A stretch of 64,000 nucleotides of DNA from Aegilops tauschii subsp. strangulata (taxonomy: Eukaryota; Streptophyta; Magnoliopsida; Poales; Poaceae). The notes beneath the pieces are model-generated. The model worked only from the letters and a program-made list of their open reading frames with translations. It was not told where the DNA came from and did no database searches. The stretch is from assembly GCF_002575655.3 (NCBI RefSeq), contig NC_053037.3, positions 139,139,207 through 139,203,206 on the forward strand. Reading direction: 5' to 3'. The stretch's first letter is position 1, and every line of letters begins with the position of its first letter. A program made the translations under genes and the position numbers. Shown here in pieces: positions 23,838 through 36,925 of the stretch.

Positions 23838-24152
23838 TGTAGCGACCCGACCCGAAATCGGTCAAGTCTCTGTGTAGCTGTATCATCCCAAAATCATGCT
23901 GGCACACACAGTACATTGATGCAAAGATTCAAAGTTCAATCACACCTGAATTTATTACACGATTCTCAAATCGAGTCTTTATTACATCATAATAAATTCG
24001 GCCGAAGGCCAATTCATGAGAAATAAACTAAATAAAGCTGCGGAAACATAGACGAATAGCGAGTCCATCCGACTCCACAGGGCAATCGCCAAGCGTGGAT
24101 CGTAGCCTCACTCCTGATCGGAAAATTCCTCTGCAACATAAGACGTTGCAGC

Positions 24153-25861
24153 TGTTGGGGAACGTAGTAATTTCAAAAAAATTCCTACGCACACACAAGA
24201 TCATGGTGATGCATACCAACGAGAGGGGAGAGTGTTGTCCACGTACCCTCGTAGACCGACAGCGGAAGCGTTATCACAACGCGGTTGATGTAGTCGTACG
24301 TCTTCACGATCCGACCGATCAAGTACCGAACGCACGGCACCTCCGAGTTCTACACACGTTCAGTTCGATGACGTCCCTCGAACTCCGATCCAGCCGAGTG
24401 TTGAGGGAGAGTTTCGTCAGCACGACGGCGTGGTGACGATGATGATGTTCCACCGACGCAGGGCTTTGCCTAAGCTCCGCAACGGTATTATCGAGGTGTA
24501 ATATGGTGTAGGGGGGCACCGCACACGGCTAAGAGATCTCAAGGATCAATTGTTGTGTCTCTGGGGTGTCCCCCTGCCCCCGTATATAAAGGAGCAAGGG
24601 GGAGGCAGCCGGCCAAGGGGAGAGGCGCGCCATAGGGGGGACTCCTACTCCCACCGGGAGTAGGACTCCTCCTTTCCTTGTGGGAGTAGGAGAAGGGAAG
24701 GGGGGAGGAGAAAGAAGGAAGGGTGCGCCCCCCTTCCCTAGTCCAATTCGGACCAGACCATGGGGAGGGGTGCGGCCACCTTTTGAGGCCTTTCTCTCCT
24801 TTCCCGTATGGCCCATTAAGGCCCAATACGAATTCCCGTAACTCTTCGGTACTCCGAAAAATACCCGAATCACTCGGAACCTTTCCGAAGTCCGAATATA
24901 GTCGTCCAATATATCGATTTTTACGTCTCGATCATTTCGAGACTCCTCGTCATATCCCCGATCTCATCCGGGACTCCGAACTCCTTCGGTACATCAAAAC
25001 TCAATAAAACTGTCATCGTAACGTTAAGCGTGCGGACCCTACGGGTTCGAGAACTATGTAGACATGACCGAGACACGTCTCCGGTCAATAACCAATAGCG
25101 GGACCTGGATGCCCATATTGGCTCCCACATATTCTACGAAGATCTTTATCGGTCAGACCGCATAACAACATACGTTGTTCCCTTTGTCACCGGTATGTTA
25201 CTTGCCCGGGATTTGATCGTCGGTATCTCGATACCTAGTTCAATCTCGTTACCGGCAAGTCTCTTTACTCGTTCCGTAACACATCATCCCGCAACTGACT
25301 CATTAGTCACAATGCTTGCAAGGCTTATAGTGATGTGCATTACCGAGTGGGCCCAGAGATACCTCTCCGACAATTGGAGTGACAAATTCTAATCTCGAAA
25401 TACGCCAACCCAACAAGTACCTTTGGAGACACCTGTAGAGCACCTTTATAATCACCCATTTACGTTGTGACGTTTGGTAGCACACAAAGTGTTCCTCCGG
25501 TAAACGGGAGTTGCATAATCTCATAGTCATAGGAACATGTATAAGTCATGAAGAAAGCAATAGCAACATACTAAACGATCGAGTGCTAAGCTAACGGAAT
25601 GGGTCAAGTCAATCATATCATTCTCCTAATGAGGTGATCTCGTTAATCAAATGACAACTTATGTCTATGGCTAGGAAACATAACCATCTTTGATTAACGA
25701 GCTAGTCAAGTAGAGGCATACTAGTGACACTCTGTTTGTCTATGTATTCACACATGTATTATGTTTCCGGTTAATACAATTCTAGCATGAATAATAAACA
25801 TTTATCATGATATAAGGAAATATATAATACTTTATTATTGACTCTAGGGCAAATTTCTTCA
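24153..25861 (-). repeat. Angela copy 2, 3' LTR
   Basis: Begins TGTTGGGGAACG and ends AAATTTCTTCA on the plus strand; the 3'-side position is shown by the adjacent polypurine tract (complement GTCTCCCACTTGCAC, 25862-25876). Palindrome with 14-nt arms and one mismatch at 24639-24669, next to the TATATAAA box near 24583-24590. Confidence 0.94.
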
Positions 25862-26247
25862 GTCTCCCACTTGCACTAGAGTCAATAATCTAGTTCACAT
25901 CGCCATGTGATTTAACATCAATAATTCACATCACCATGTGATTAACACCCATAGTTCACATCTCTATGTGACCAACACTCAAAGGGTTTACTAGAGTCAA
26001 TAATCTAGTTCACATCGCTATGTGATTAACACCCAAAGAGTACTAAGGTGTGATCATGTTTTGATTGTGAGATAATTTTAGTCAACGGGTCTGTCACATT
26101 CATATCCGTAAGGATTTTGCAAATTTCTATGTCTACAATGCTCTGCACGGAGCTACTCTAGCTAATTGCTCCCATTTTCAATATATATCTAGACCGAGAC
26201 TTAGAGTCATCTAGATTTAGTGTCAAAACTTGCATCGACGTAGCCCT

Positions 26248-29200
26248 TTACGACGAACCTTTTGTCACTTCCATAATCGAGAAATATTTCCTTATTCCAC
26301 TAAGGATAATTTTGACCGCTGTCCAGTTATCCACTCCTGGATTACTTTGGTACCTTCCTGCTAGACTTATAGCAAGGCATACATCAGGTCTGGTACACAG
26401 CATTGCATACATGATAGAGCCTATGGCTGAAGCATAGGGGACATCTTTCATCTTCTCTCTATCTTCTGCAGTGGTCGGGCATTGAGTCTTACTCAACTTC
26501 ACACCTTGCAACACAGGCAAGAATCCTTTCTTTGCTTGATCCATTTTGAACTTCTTCAAAACTTTGTCAAGGTATGTGCTTTGTGAAAGTCCAATTAAGC
26601 GTCTTGATCTATCTCTATAGATCTTGATGCCCAATATATACGCAGCTTCACCAAGGTCTTTCATTGAAAAACTCTTATTCAAGTATCCCTTTATGCTATC
26701 CAGAAATTCTATATCATTTCCAATCAGTAATATGTCATCCACATATAATATCAGAAATGCTACAGAGCTCCCACTCACTTTCTTGTAAATACAGGCTTCT
26801 CCAAAAGTCTGTATAAAACCAAATGCTTTGATCACACTATCAAAGCGTTTATTCCAACTCCGAGAGGCTTGCACTAGTCCATAAATGGATCGCTGGAGCT
26901 TGCATATTTTGTTAGCACCTTTAGGATTGACAAAACCTTCTGGTTGCATCATATACAACTCTTCTCTAATAAATCCATTAAGGAATGCAGTTTTGTTTAT
27001 CCATTTGCCAGATTTCATAAAATGCGGCAATTGCTAATATGATTCAGACAGACTTTAAGCATAGATACGAGTGAGAAACTCTCATCCTAGTCAACACCTT
27101 GAACTTGTCGAAAACCTTTTTGTGACAATTCTAGCTTTGTAGATAGTAACACTACTATCACTGTCTGTCTTCCTCTTGAAGATCCATTTAATCTCAATGG
27201 CTTGCCGATCATTGGGTAAGTCAATCAAAGTCCATACTTTGTTCTCATATATGGATCTTATCTCAGATTTCATGGCCTCAAGCCATTTCGCGGAATCTGG
27301 GCTCACCATCGCCTCTTCATAGTTCGTAGGTTCGTCATGGTCTAGTAACATAACCCCCAGAACAGGATTACCGTACCACTCTGGTGCGGATCTTACTCTG
27401 GTTGACCTACGAGGTTCAGTAATAACTTGATCTGAAGTTACATGATCATCATCATTAGCTTCCTCACTAATTGGTGTAGGAGTCACAGGAACAAATTTCT
27501 GTGATGAACTACTTTCCAATAAAGGAGCAGGTACAGTTACCTGATCAAGTTCTACTTTCCTCCCACTCACTTCTTTCAAGAGAAACTCCTTCTCTAGAAA
27601 AGATCCATTCTCAGCAATGAATATCTTGCCTTCGGATCTGTGATAGAAGGTGTACCCAATTGTCTCCTTTGGGTATCCTATGAAGACACATTTCTCCGAT
27701 TTGGGTTTGAGCTTATCAGGATGAAACTTTTTCACATAAGCATCGCAACCCAACTTTAAGAAACGACAACTTTGGTTTCTTGCCAAACCACAGTTCATAA
27801 GACGTCGTCTCAACGGATTTAGATGGTACCCTATTTAACATGAATGTAGCTGTCTCTAATACATAACCCCAAAACGATAGTGGTAGATCGGTAAGAGAGA
27901 TCATATATCGCACCATATCTAATAAAGTACGGTTACGATGTTCGGACACACCATTACACCGTGGTGTTCCAGGTGGCGTGAGTAGTGAAACTATTTCACA
28001 TTGTTTTAACTGAAGGCCAAACTCGTAACTAAAATACTCTTCTCCACGATCAAATCGTAGAAACTTTATTTTCTTGTTACGATGATTTTCGCTTCACTCT
28101 GAAATTATATGAACTTTTCAAATGTTTCAGACTTCTGTTTCATTAAGTAGATATACACATATCTGCTCAAATCATCTGTGAAGGTCAGAAAATAATGATA
28201 CCTGCTATGAGCCTCAATGTTCATCGGGCCACATACATCTGTATGTATGATTTCCAACAAATCTGTTGCTCTCTCCATAGTTTCGGAGAACGGCGTTTTA
28301 GTCATCTTGCCCATGAGGCACGGATCGCAAGCATCAAGTGATTCATAATCAAGTGATTCCAAAATCCCATCAGTATGGAGTTTCTTCATGCGCTTTACAC
28401 CAATATGACCTAAACGGCAGTGCCACAAATAAGTTGCACTATCATTATTAACTTTGCATCTTTTGGCTTCAATATTATGATTATGTGTATCACTACGATT
28501 GAGATCCAACAAACCATTTTCGTTGGTGTGTATGACCATAGAAGGTTTTTATTCATGTAAACAGAACAACAATTGTTCTCTAACTTAAATGAATAACCGT
28601 ATTGCAAAAAACATGATCAAATCATATTCATGCTCAACGCAAACACCAAATAACACTTATTTAGTTTCAACACTAATCCCGAAAGTACAGGGAGTGTGCG
28701 ATGATGATCATATCAATCTTGGAACTACTTCCAACACACATCGTCACCTCGCCTTTTTACTAGTCTCTGTTTATTCTGCAACTCCCGTTTCGAGTTACTA
28801 CTCTTAGCAACTGAACCAGTATCAAATACCGAGGGGTTGCTATAAACACTAGTAAAGTACACATCAATAACATGTATATCCAATATACCTTTGTTCACTT
28901 TGCCATCCTTCTTATCCACCAAATACTTGGGGCAGTTCCGCCTCCAGTGACCAGTCCCTTTGCAGTAGAATCACTTAGTCTCAGGCTTAGGTACAGACTT
29001 GGGCTTCTTCACTTGAGTAGCAACTTGCTTGCCGTTCTTTTTGAAGTTCCCCTTCTTCCCTTTGCCCTTTTCTTGAAACTAGTGGTCTCGTCAACCATCA
29101 ACACTTGATGTTTTTCTTGATTTCTACCTTCGTTGATTTCAGCATCACGAAGAGCTCGGGAATTACCTTCGTCATCCCTTGCATACTATAGTTCATCACG

Positions 29201-29690
29201 AAGTTCTACTAACTTAGTGATGGTGACTAGAGAATTCTGTCAATCACTATTTTATCTGGAAGATAAACTCCCACTTGATTCAAGCGATTGTAGTACCCAG
29301 ACAATCTGAGCACATGCTCACTAGTTGAGCGATTCTCCTCCATCTTTTAGCTATAGAACTTGTTGGAGACTTCATATCTCTCAACTCGAGTATTTGCTTG
29401 AAATATTAACTTCAACTCCTGGAACATCTTATATGGTCCATGACATTCAAAACGTCTTTGAAGTCCCGATTCTAAGCCGTTAAGCATGGTGCACTAAACT
29501 ATCAAGTAGTCATCATATTGAGCTAGCCAAACGTTCATAACGTCTGCAGCTGCTCCCGCAATAGATCTGTCACCTAGCGGTGCATCAAGGACATAATTTT
29601 TCTGTGCAACAATGAGGATAATCCTCAGATCACGGATCCAATCCGCATCTTTGCTACTAACATCTTTCAACATAATTTTTCTCTAGGAAC
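26248..29690 (-). pseudogene. Angela copy 2 gag-pol remnant
   Basis: The best-preserved Copia coding region here. 27030-26248 (260 codons) covers the RT core and C-terminus with intact LYVDDILLIGND and IKIYRDRS, ending near RNase H. 27813-27091 (240 codons) covers the integrase C-terminus and RT N-terminus (WLEAMKSEIRSIYENKVWTLIDLP). 28539-28105 has GAG-pre-integrase and integrase HTDVCGPM. The zinc knuckle near 28930-28975 has its first Cys codon changed to a stop. Frames are separated by indels and stops, so no full polyprotein is made. An in-frame TGA upstream of GYSFK is shared with copy 1. Confidence 0.9.
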
Positions 29691-30980
29691 ATATCAAAAA
29701 TAAACACAGGGAAGCAACAACGCGAGCTATTGATCTACAACATAATTTGCAAAATACTATCAGGACTAAGTTCATGATAAATTGAAGTTCAATTAATCAT
29801 ATTACTTAAGAACTCCCACTTAGATAGACATGCCTCTAATCATCTAAGTGATTACGTGATCCAAATCAACTAAACCATGTCCGATTAACACGTGAGATGG
29901 AGTAGTCTCAATGGTGAACATCACTATGTTGATCATATCTACTATATGATTCACGCTCGACCTTTCGGTCTCTGTGTTCCGAGGCCATATCTGTATATAT
30001 GCTAGGCTCGTCAAGTTTAACCTGAGTATTCCGCGTGTGCAACTATTTTGCACCCGTTGTATTTGAACGTAGAGCCTATCACACCCGATTAACACGTGGT
30101 GTCTCAGCACGAATTTTTTTCGCAACGGTGCATACTTAGGGAGAACACTTTTGTCTTGAAATTTTTAGTGAGAGATCATCTTATAATGCTACCGTCAATC
30201 AAAGCAAGATAAGATGCATAAAGGATTAACATCACATGCAATCAATATAAGTGATATGATATGGCCATCATCATCTTGTGCTTGTGATCTCCATCTCCGA
30301 AGCACCGTGCTCGTGATCTCCATCTCCGAAGCACCGTCATGATCACCATCGTCACCGGCGCGACACCTTGATCTCCATCGTAGTATCGCTGTCGTCTCGC
30401 CAACTAATTGCTTTTACGACTATCGCTACCGCTTAGTGATAAAGTAAAACTATTACATGGTGATTGCATCTCATACAATAAAGCGACAACCATATGGCTC
30501 CTGCCAGTTGCCGATAACTCGGTTACAAAACATGATCATCTCATACAATAAATTATATCACATCATGTCTTGACCATATCACATCACAACATGCCCTGCA
30601 AAAACAAGTTAGACGTCCTCTACTTTGTTGTTGCAAGTTTTACGTGGCTGCTACGGGCTTAGCAAGAACCGTTCTACCTACGCATCAAAACCACAACGAT
30701 AGTTTGTCAAGTTGGTGCTGTTTTAACCTTCGCAAGGACCGGGCGTAGCCACACTCGGTTCAACTAAAGTGAGAGAGACAGACACCCGCCAGTCAACCTT
30801 TAAGCAACGAGTGCTCCGAACGGTGAAACCAGTCTCGCGTAAGCGTACGCGTAATGTCGGTCCGGGCCGCTTCATCTCACAATACCGCTGAACCAAAGTA
30901 TGACATGCTGGTAAGCAGTATGACTTATATCGCCCACAACTCACTTGTGTTCTACTCGTGCATAGCATCAACGCATAAAA

Positions 30981-30996
30981 CCAGGCTCGGATGCCA
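30981..30996 (-). other. Angela copy 2 primer-binding site, variant
   Basis: Minus strand TGGCATCCGAGCCTGG, one base inside the 5' LTR. It differs from the standard tRNA-Met complement at three positions that are also changed in copy 1. Confidence 0.7.
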
Positions 30997-30997
30997 C

Positions 30998-32705
30998 TGT
31001 TGGGGAACGTAGTAATTTCAAAAAATTTCCTACGCACACGCAAGATAATGGTGATGCATAGCAACGAGAGGGGAGAGTGTTGTCCACGTACCCTCGTAGA
31101 CCGACATCGGAAGCGTTATCACAACGCGGTTGATGTAGTCGTACGTCTTCACGATCCGACCGATCAAGTACCGAACGCACGGCACCTCCGAGTTCTACAC
31201 ACGTTCAGTTCGATGACGTCCCTCGAACTCCGATCCAGCCGAGTGTTGAGGGAGAGTTTTGTCAGCACGACGGCGTGGTGACGATGATGATGTTCCACCG
31301 ACGCAGGGCTTCGCCTAAGCACCGCAACGGTATTATCGAGGTGTAATATGGTGTAGGGGGCACCGCACACGGTTAAGAGATCTCAAGGATCAATTGTTGT
31401 GTCTCTGGGGTGCCCCCCTGCCCCCGTATATAAAGGAGCAAGGGGAGGCAGCCGGCCAAGGGGAGAGGCGCGCCATAGGGGGGACTCCTACTCCCACCGG
31501 GAGTAGGACTCCTCCTTTCCTTGTGGGAGTAGGAGAAGGGAAGGGGGGAGGAGAAAGAAGGAAGGGTGCGCCCCCCTTCCCTAGTCCAATTCGGACCAGA
31601 CCATGGGGAGGGGTGCGGCCACCTTTTGAGGCCTTTCTCTCCTTTCCCGTATGGCCCATTAAGGCCCAATACGAATTCCCGTAACTCTCCGGTACTCCGA
31701 AAAATATCCGAATCACTCGGAACCTTTCCGAAGTCCGAATATAGTCGTCCAATATATCGATTTTTACGTCTCGATCATTTCGAGACTCCTCGTCATATCC
31801 CCGATCTCATCCGGGACTCCGAACTCCTTCGGTACATCAAAACTCAATAAAACTGTCATCGTAACGTTAAGCGTGCGGACCCTACGGGTTCGAGAACTAT
31901 GTAGACATGACCGAGACACGTCTCCGGTCAATAACCAATAGCGGGACCTGGATGCCCATATTGGCTCCCACATATTCTACGAAGATCTTTATCGGTCAGA
32001 CCGCATAACAACATACGTTGTTCCCTTTGTCACCGGTATGTTACTTGCCCGAGATTTGATCGTCGGTATCTCGATACCTAGTTCAATCTCGTTACCGGCA
32101 AGTCTCTTTACTCGTTCCGTAACACATCATCCCGCAACTAACTCATTAGTCACAATGCTTGCAAGGCTTATAGTGATGTGCATTACCGAGTGGGCCCAGA
32201 GATACCTCTCCGACAATTGGAGTGACAAATCCTAATCTCGAAATACGCCAACCCAACAAGTACCTTTGGAGACACCTGTAGAGCACCTTTATAATCACGC
32301 ATTTACGTTGTGACGTTTGGTAGCACATAAAGTGTTCCTCCGGTAAACGGGAGTTGCATAATCTCATAGTCATAGGAACATGTATAAGTCATGAAGAAAG
32401 CAATAGCAACATACTAAACGATCGAGTGCTAAGCTAACGGAATGGGTCAAGTCAATCACGTCATTCTCCTAATGAGGTGATCTCGTTAATCAAATGACAA
32501 CTTATGTCTATGGCTAGGAAACATAACCATCTTTGATTAACGAGCTAGTCAAGTAGAGGCATACTAGTGACACTCTGTTTGTCTATGTATTCACACATGT
32601 ATTATGTTACCGGTTAATACAATTCTAGCATGAATAATAAACATTTATCATGATATAAGGAAATATATAATACTTTATTATTGCCTCTAGGGCATATTTC
32701 CTTCA
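30998..32705 (-). repeat. Angela copy 2, 5' LTR
   Basis: 1,708 bp; ends TGTTGGGGAACG and TTTCCTTCA. Promoter-proximal palindrome at 31482-31512; TATATAAA box near 31427-31434. Confidence 0.94.
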
Positions 32706-35700
32706 GCAGCCGTGTAGGTCAGCATTTTGAATATGCCGGCAAGTCATGAAGAGAGAACAACAATAAAATTACTAATACTATATGCAATTTAGTTGTGGGG
32801 CTCTAAGTTTTATTGTTTTGCGAAAAAGCCGGTTTTTCCCTACAACAAGGACTTGTTTGCAATTACTACAAAATGTTGGTAGTTATTGAGATGGTTCCGC
32901 TAACCAATGTCTCATTCCCAATTATTAAATAACCCCCTCAATTAATTTATTAAGTTCAGTGTTGAGATATCCGAAATACTCCAATCCCAGAGGCTCATTT
33001 GTCCGTAACCGGGGACACGGCTAATCGATTAGGTTGTTACTCTGCAGAGTCTTGTGCACTTTACCCGCAAGAATCGTTCCCTCCTTTAAGTCTTCGCACT
33101 GCCTGGTGTTTGAAGACGGGACGAACGAAACAGGGTCTTCCGTAGAGTTTCTCTGGGCCACTGCCGGTGCCCATCCAATCCTACCGTTCTTCTACATCTC
33201 GTAGCACCGTCCGGCCAGAGTCACGCCTAGGGTCGACCAAGCCAGAGCCCATAATGGCTTGCGGCTGCACAGGTAAGCTTCCGGTCAATGGGGTATCCAT
33301 CCGTCTCTTCGTGGCTGGGTGAAGCTTTCCGCAAGATGTCATGGCGCTTCTCCATGCATCCCGGCCATCCGCTGGTTTCTCCAGGGTGCCCGTCAACCAT
33401 CCTCCACCCAGTAGTGAATTTTGAAGTCCATCTTGAGCTTGATGTCATGGGGTTTTCATCATCTTGACTCTCGCATCCCCCTTATGAATCACTCAACCAA
33501 CCCCGTCTACGAGCATAGCAAAATAAACTACATCGTCCCGGGCATCGATAACAAGGGAGAAGGGTTCATCCTACCTCATGATACTACTCAAGAACATAAC
33601 TTAACAAAATTCTCCTACTGCATGCATGGTGGGGAGGTATAACTCTAATGCAATAAAATCATAGGTATTGTAAAAACATGATCAAATGACTTGCCTGGCT
33701 GACGGTCTTCGAAAGCTAGCGACTCGTAATAGCAGGCTTCGCACTCCGGGAATTATACCGAGTCAAACAATAGCACAAATAAGTATAGCACAATATAACA
33801 TAACAGCAAGTTGAAGTAAAACACCTAAGCACTCAAACCAAAACCAAAGAAAAACTCGGAGAAAGCAAATCAAGGTTTTCATCATATCAAGCAACAACTA
33901 AGAAATAGTTTTACACAACTAAAACTTTTCTTAACAGAACCTAAGCATTGGTTTTGCTAACTAACAGAAGGGAAAACATCGTACAAACTAGTAGCAAAAA
34001 GAATCACATCAGAAGCTATTATAGAACTCCTATTATGCCTAAAACAATCCTAGCAAAGAAAATAAAATAAATTTTTTTATTCTACCGTAAATAAAAGTTC
34101 ATCCTCTGTAGCTACAGAAACTAATCTAAAATAAACTATTACATAATAAAAATAAAATTATTTACTAAATAGAACAGTAGGAAAACAGTAGCTAGCTAAA
34201 TAAACAAGAAAAACTTGATTTCGACATAAAACTAATTGTTTATTAAATCTAAAAATACCCAAACAAGTTCCTACTGCTAGGCATGGTCAAAACTAAGCAG
34301 TAGAAAAATGAATCACTAAAAATAATAATCCTAACTCAATTTATGGCAGAAAAACTAATCTGTCTAAATCTAATATAAAACTATTTCTAATAATTTAAAC
34401 ATGGCTAAACATATTTTCTACAGAAACTACAACAAATTCGCAAACTAACAAAAAAAGAATCAACTAAAAATATTAAAAAACCTAAGAGAAACAGATTTTA
34501 CAAGATTGGAACTTTTCTGTTTTTAAAACAGAACGTAAATAACAGAAAAAAAAACTAATGGGCGCTATTGGGCTCGGGGTGGTGCGATCTGAAACGAAAC
34601 CGCGCCCGGTCATTAACTAACATACGTGTACAGTGTATAACTAAAAGAAACCAGTGAACCGGCTTAAATCTAAACCTAAAAAAACCGTACACTAAAACCA
34701 ATAAAAAAACGAGTTACTAAACCGATCTAACGGTTCGATCTAAAAGAAAAAAATAGAGGAGCGCTCGTGCTTACAGAGGAAACGGGCGTGGCAGGGAAGA
34801 AGAGGCCGGTGGGCGGCGGGGCTCCGGTCGTCGGCGGCGTCGGCGAGGATGTCCAGGTGATGCGGGTGTTCGGGGGCGTCCGATTTTCTGTGGACGGTGA
34901 GCTGAGGGGATGTCGGGGACGGCAGAGACGACGAAGACGAGGCGGTGGAGCGTGCGGGGTTGGGAGTGGCCTCTGTAGATGACGAAGACGAACAAAAACA
35001 TGTCAAAAAGGTTTGTGAGGTCGGGCTAGACCGATAGCAGAGGTTAGAGAGGCTGGGGATGCTCACCGGTGAAGCAAAACGGCGGTGAACTTCGGTGGCT
35101 GGGGCGAGATCGGAACGGCGAGGGCGCGAGCTATTGTGGGAGTTGGGGTAGGGTTTTTGGGGGGTTCGAAAGAGGAGGGGCTTGGCCTTTTATAGGGCGT
35201 AGTCTTGGGCGAGGGGGCGTCTCGGGATCACAAACCCGAGAGGATCGGAACCGCGGCGGCGTCGGGCGTGCTCCGGTTCGGTTTCGTGAGCGAGGGGTTG
35301 GGGATGAGGGCGGGCCCGGGGCGTCAGCGAGAGAGAGGGGAAAGGCGCGACGGGCGACCGAGGGGGAGAGGTAATCGGGCGCGGGGTGCTGGGCGGCGGC
35401 GGCTCGGGTGCTGGCGGGCTGGCGCCTGCCCCGCTGGCTGGGCCGGTTGGCGCGGGCTGGGCCGGTTGGCCTGGCTCGCGCCTGGGGCTTTGCCTCTTTT
35501 CTTTTTGTTTTTGAATTAGAGAGAAGAGAAAACATAGAAAATATATATTATTTTTATATAGGACATATATGTATCAAAATTCTCAGGGGAATTAATCCTA
35601 CAACGTGGACATTTTTCCAGGGGCAAATCTCAAACTAAAAAAACAATTTTCTGAAAATCCCAAATAAAATTCAAATTTGAATTTAAACTTTTTGGCAATA

Positions 35701-35924
35701 TTTTTCTTCTGACATTTTTGGAGTGTCATGTTTACTCCTCTCATACTTTTGCTCAAGTATTTGTCAGGCATTGTTTGAAATAAATTCAACTGCCAATTTG
35801 AATCAAAATTCCAACAAACTCAAAAGCCTCTGAAATAATTCAAATGTCACTCAATTCAAGCAATATGCATAGATGCTTAGCTATAATTGTACAACATTCC
35901 AAATGGGAAATTTGGGATGTTACA

Positions 35925-35940
35925 AACCTACCCACCTTAA
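35925..35940 (-). other. Tekay-type polypurine tract
   Basis: The complement reads TTAAGGTGGGTAGGTT directly next to the 3' LTR. The same tract (TTAAGGGGGGTAGGTT) abuts the LTR of the fragment at 12204-15040. Confidence 0.75.
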
Positions 35941-36925
35941 GATGAATCTCTCCCTCGAGATTCGGGTTGGCTAGCAAATAGGTGCGGGTGGCCTCGGCGG
36001 AGGTCTTCTTCTCGCTCCCAGGTGGCTTCCTCCTCGGAATGATGACTCCACAGAACCTTGCAAAACTTGATGATCTTGCTGCGGGTGACTCTGTTCGCAG
36101 TCTCGAGAATTCGGACGGGTTTCTCCTCATAAGTCAGATCACTGTCGAGCTGTATGGCCTCTAGGGGCACTGTGTCTCTCAATGGAATGTCGGCCATCTC
36201 GGCATGGCATTTCTTCAGCTGAGAAACATGGAAGACATCATGAACTCCTGACAATCCTTCTGGCAATTCCAGCTTGTATGCAACTTCTCCTCTGCGTTCG
36301 AGGATTTTATAGGGGCCTATAAACCGGGGTGCTAACTTTCCTTTAACACCGAACCTCTTGATTCCTCGAAGTGGGGACACACGGAGATATGCTCGGTCTC
36401 CAACTTCATACGTTATCTCCCTGCATTTACTGTCGGCATAACTATTTTGTCTCGACTGGGCTATCTTGAGTCTATCTCGAATCAGCTTGACCTTCTCTTC
36501 GGAGTCTCTGATAAGATCGGGACCAAAAAGTTTTCGGTCTCCAACACCATCCCACAGCAATGGTGTTCTACGCCTCCTTCCATATAGAGCTTCAAAAGGG
36601 GTCATCTTCAGACTGGTCTGATAGCTGTTGTTGTACGAGAACTCTGCATATGGCAAGTTGTCATCCCAGCTAGACCCATAGTCTAGCGCACAGGCTCTCA
36701 ACATGTCCTCCAAAATCTGGTTGACTCTCTCGGTCTGTCCATCTGTCTGCGGATGAAAAGCTGTACTGAACTCCAGCCTCGTACCCAAAGTTTCATGCAA
36801 CTGATTCCAAAACTTTGAGGTAAATTGTGTTCCTCTATCTAACACGATACTCCTCGGAACTCCATGCAGACATACGATCCTGGTCATGTATATCTTGGCT
36901 AACTTAGTGCTGGTATAGGTTCTTC
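35937..36925 (-). CDS. Gypsy integrase C-terminal half with chromodomain
   Basis: Continues the polyprotein of the larger ORF in another frame after a small indel near 36920. It carries the rest of the integrase catalytic core (second Asp in LDRGTQF, the Glu in QTERVNQ), the GPY/F module ([22 protein letters not shown]) and a C-terminal chromodomain ([12 protein letters not shown]..., then [18 protein letters not shown]). The chromodomain places the element in the chromoviruses, where this module steers integration to marked chromatin. No internal stop over 316 codons. The frameshift probably prevents a full-length product unless it is bypassed by recoding, for which I see no specific signal. 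Confidence 0.9.

Larger units (their letters stand above)
24153..32705 (-). mobile_element. Complete Copia element, Angela family (copy 2)
   Basis: 8,553 bp, TSD GCAGC (24148-24152 and 32706-32710), inserted in the 3' LTR of the Tekay-type element. LTRs of 1,709 and 1,708 bp differ by about two dozen bases by eye (~1.5%). Internal domain has PBS, gag-pol remnant and polypurine tract in Copia order on the minus strand. Confidence 0.96.
23838..35924 (-). repeat. Tekay-type Gypsy 3' LTR (split by Angela copy 2)
   Basis: LTR parts are 23838-24152 and 32711-35924, about 3,529 bp. The sequence resumes after the Angela exactly as in the uninterrupted 5' LTR (compare 41795-41830). Minus-strand TATAAAA lies at 35194-35188. 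The GC-rich leader (34740-35520) yields several overlapping open frames on both strands, which are not genes. Confidence 0.94.

Noticed and set aside
34740..35535. Overlapping GC-rich open frames (also 43837-44636) of up to ~150 codons
   Set aside because: They occupy the LTR leader of the Tekay-type element on both strands and look like compositional frames.
36904..36925. Programmed frameshift in the Gypsy polyprotein
   Set aside because: The break falls in the middle of the integrase core, not at the gag-pol border, and no slippery site or downstream pseudoknot is evident; a plain indel is simpler.
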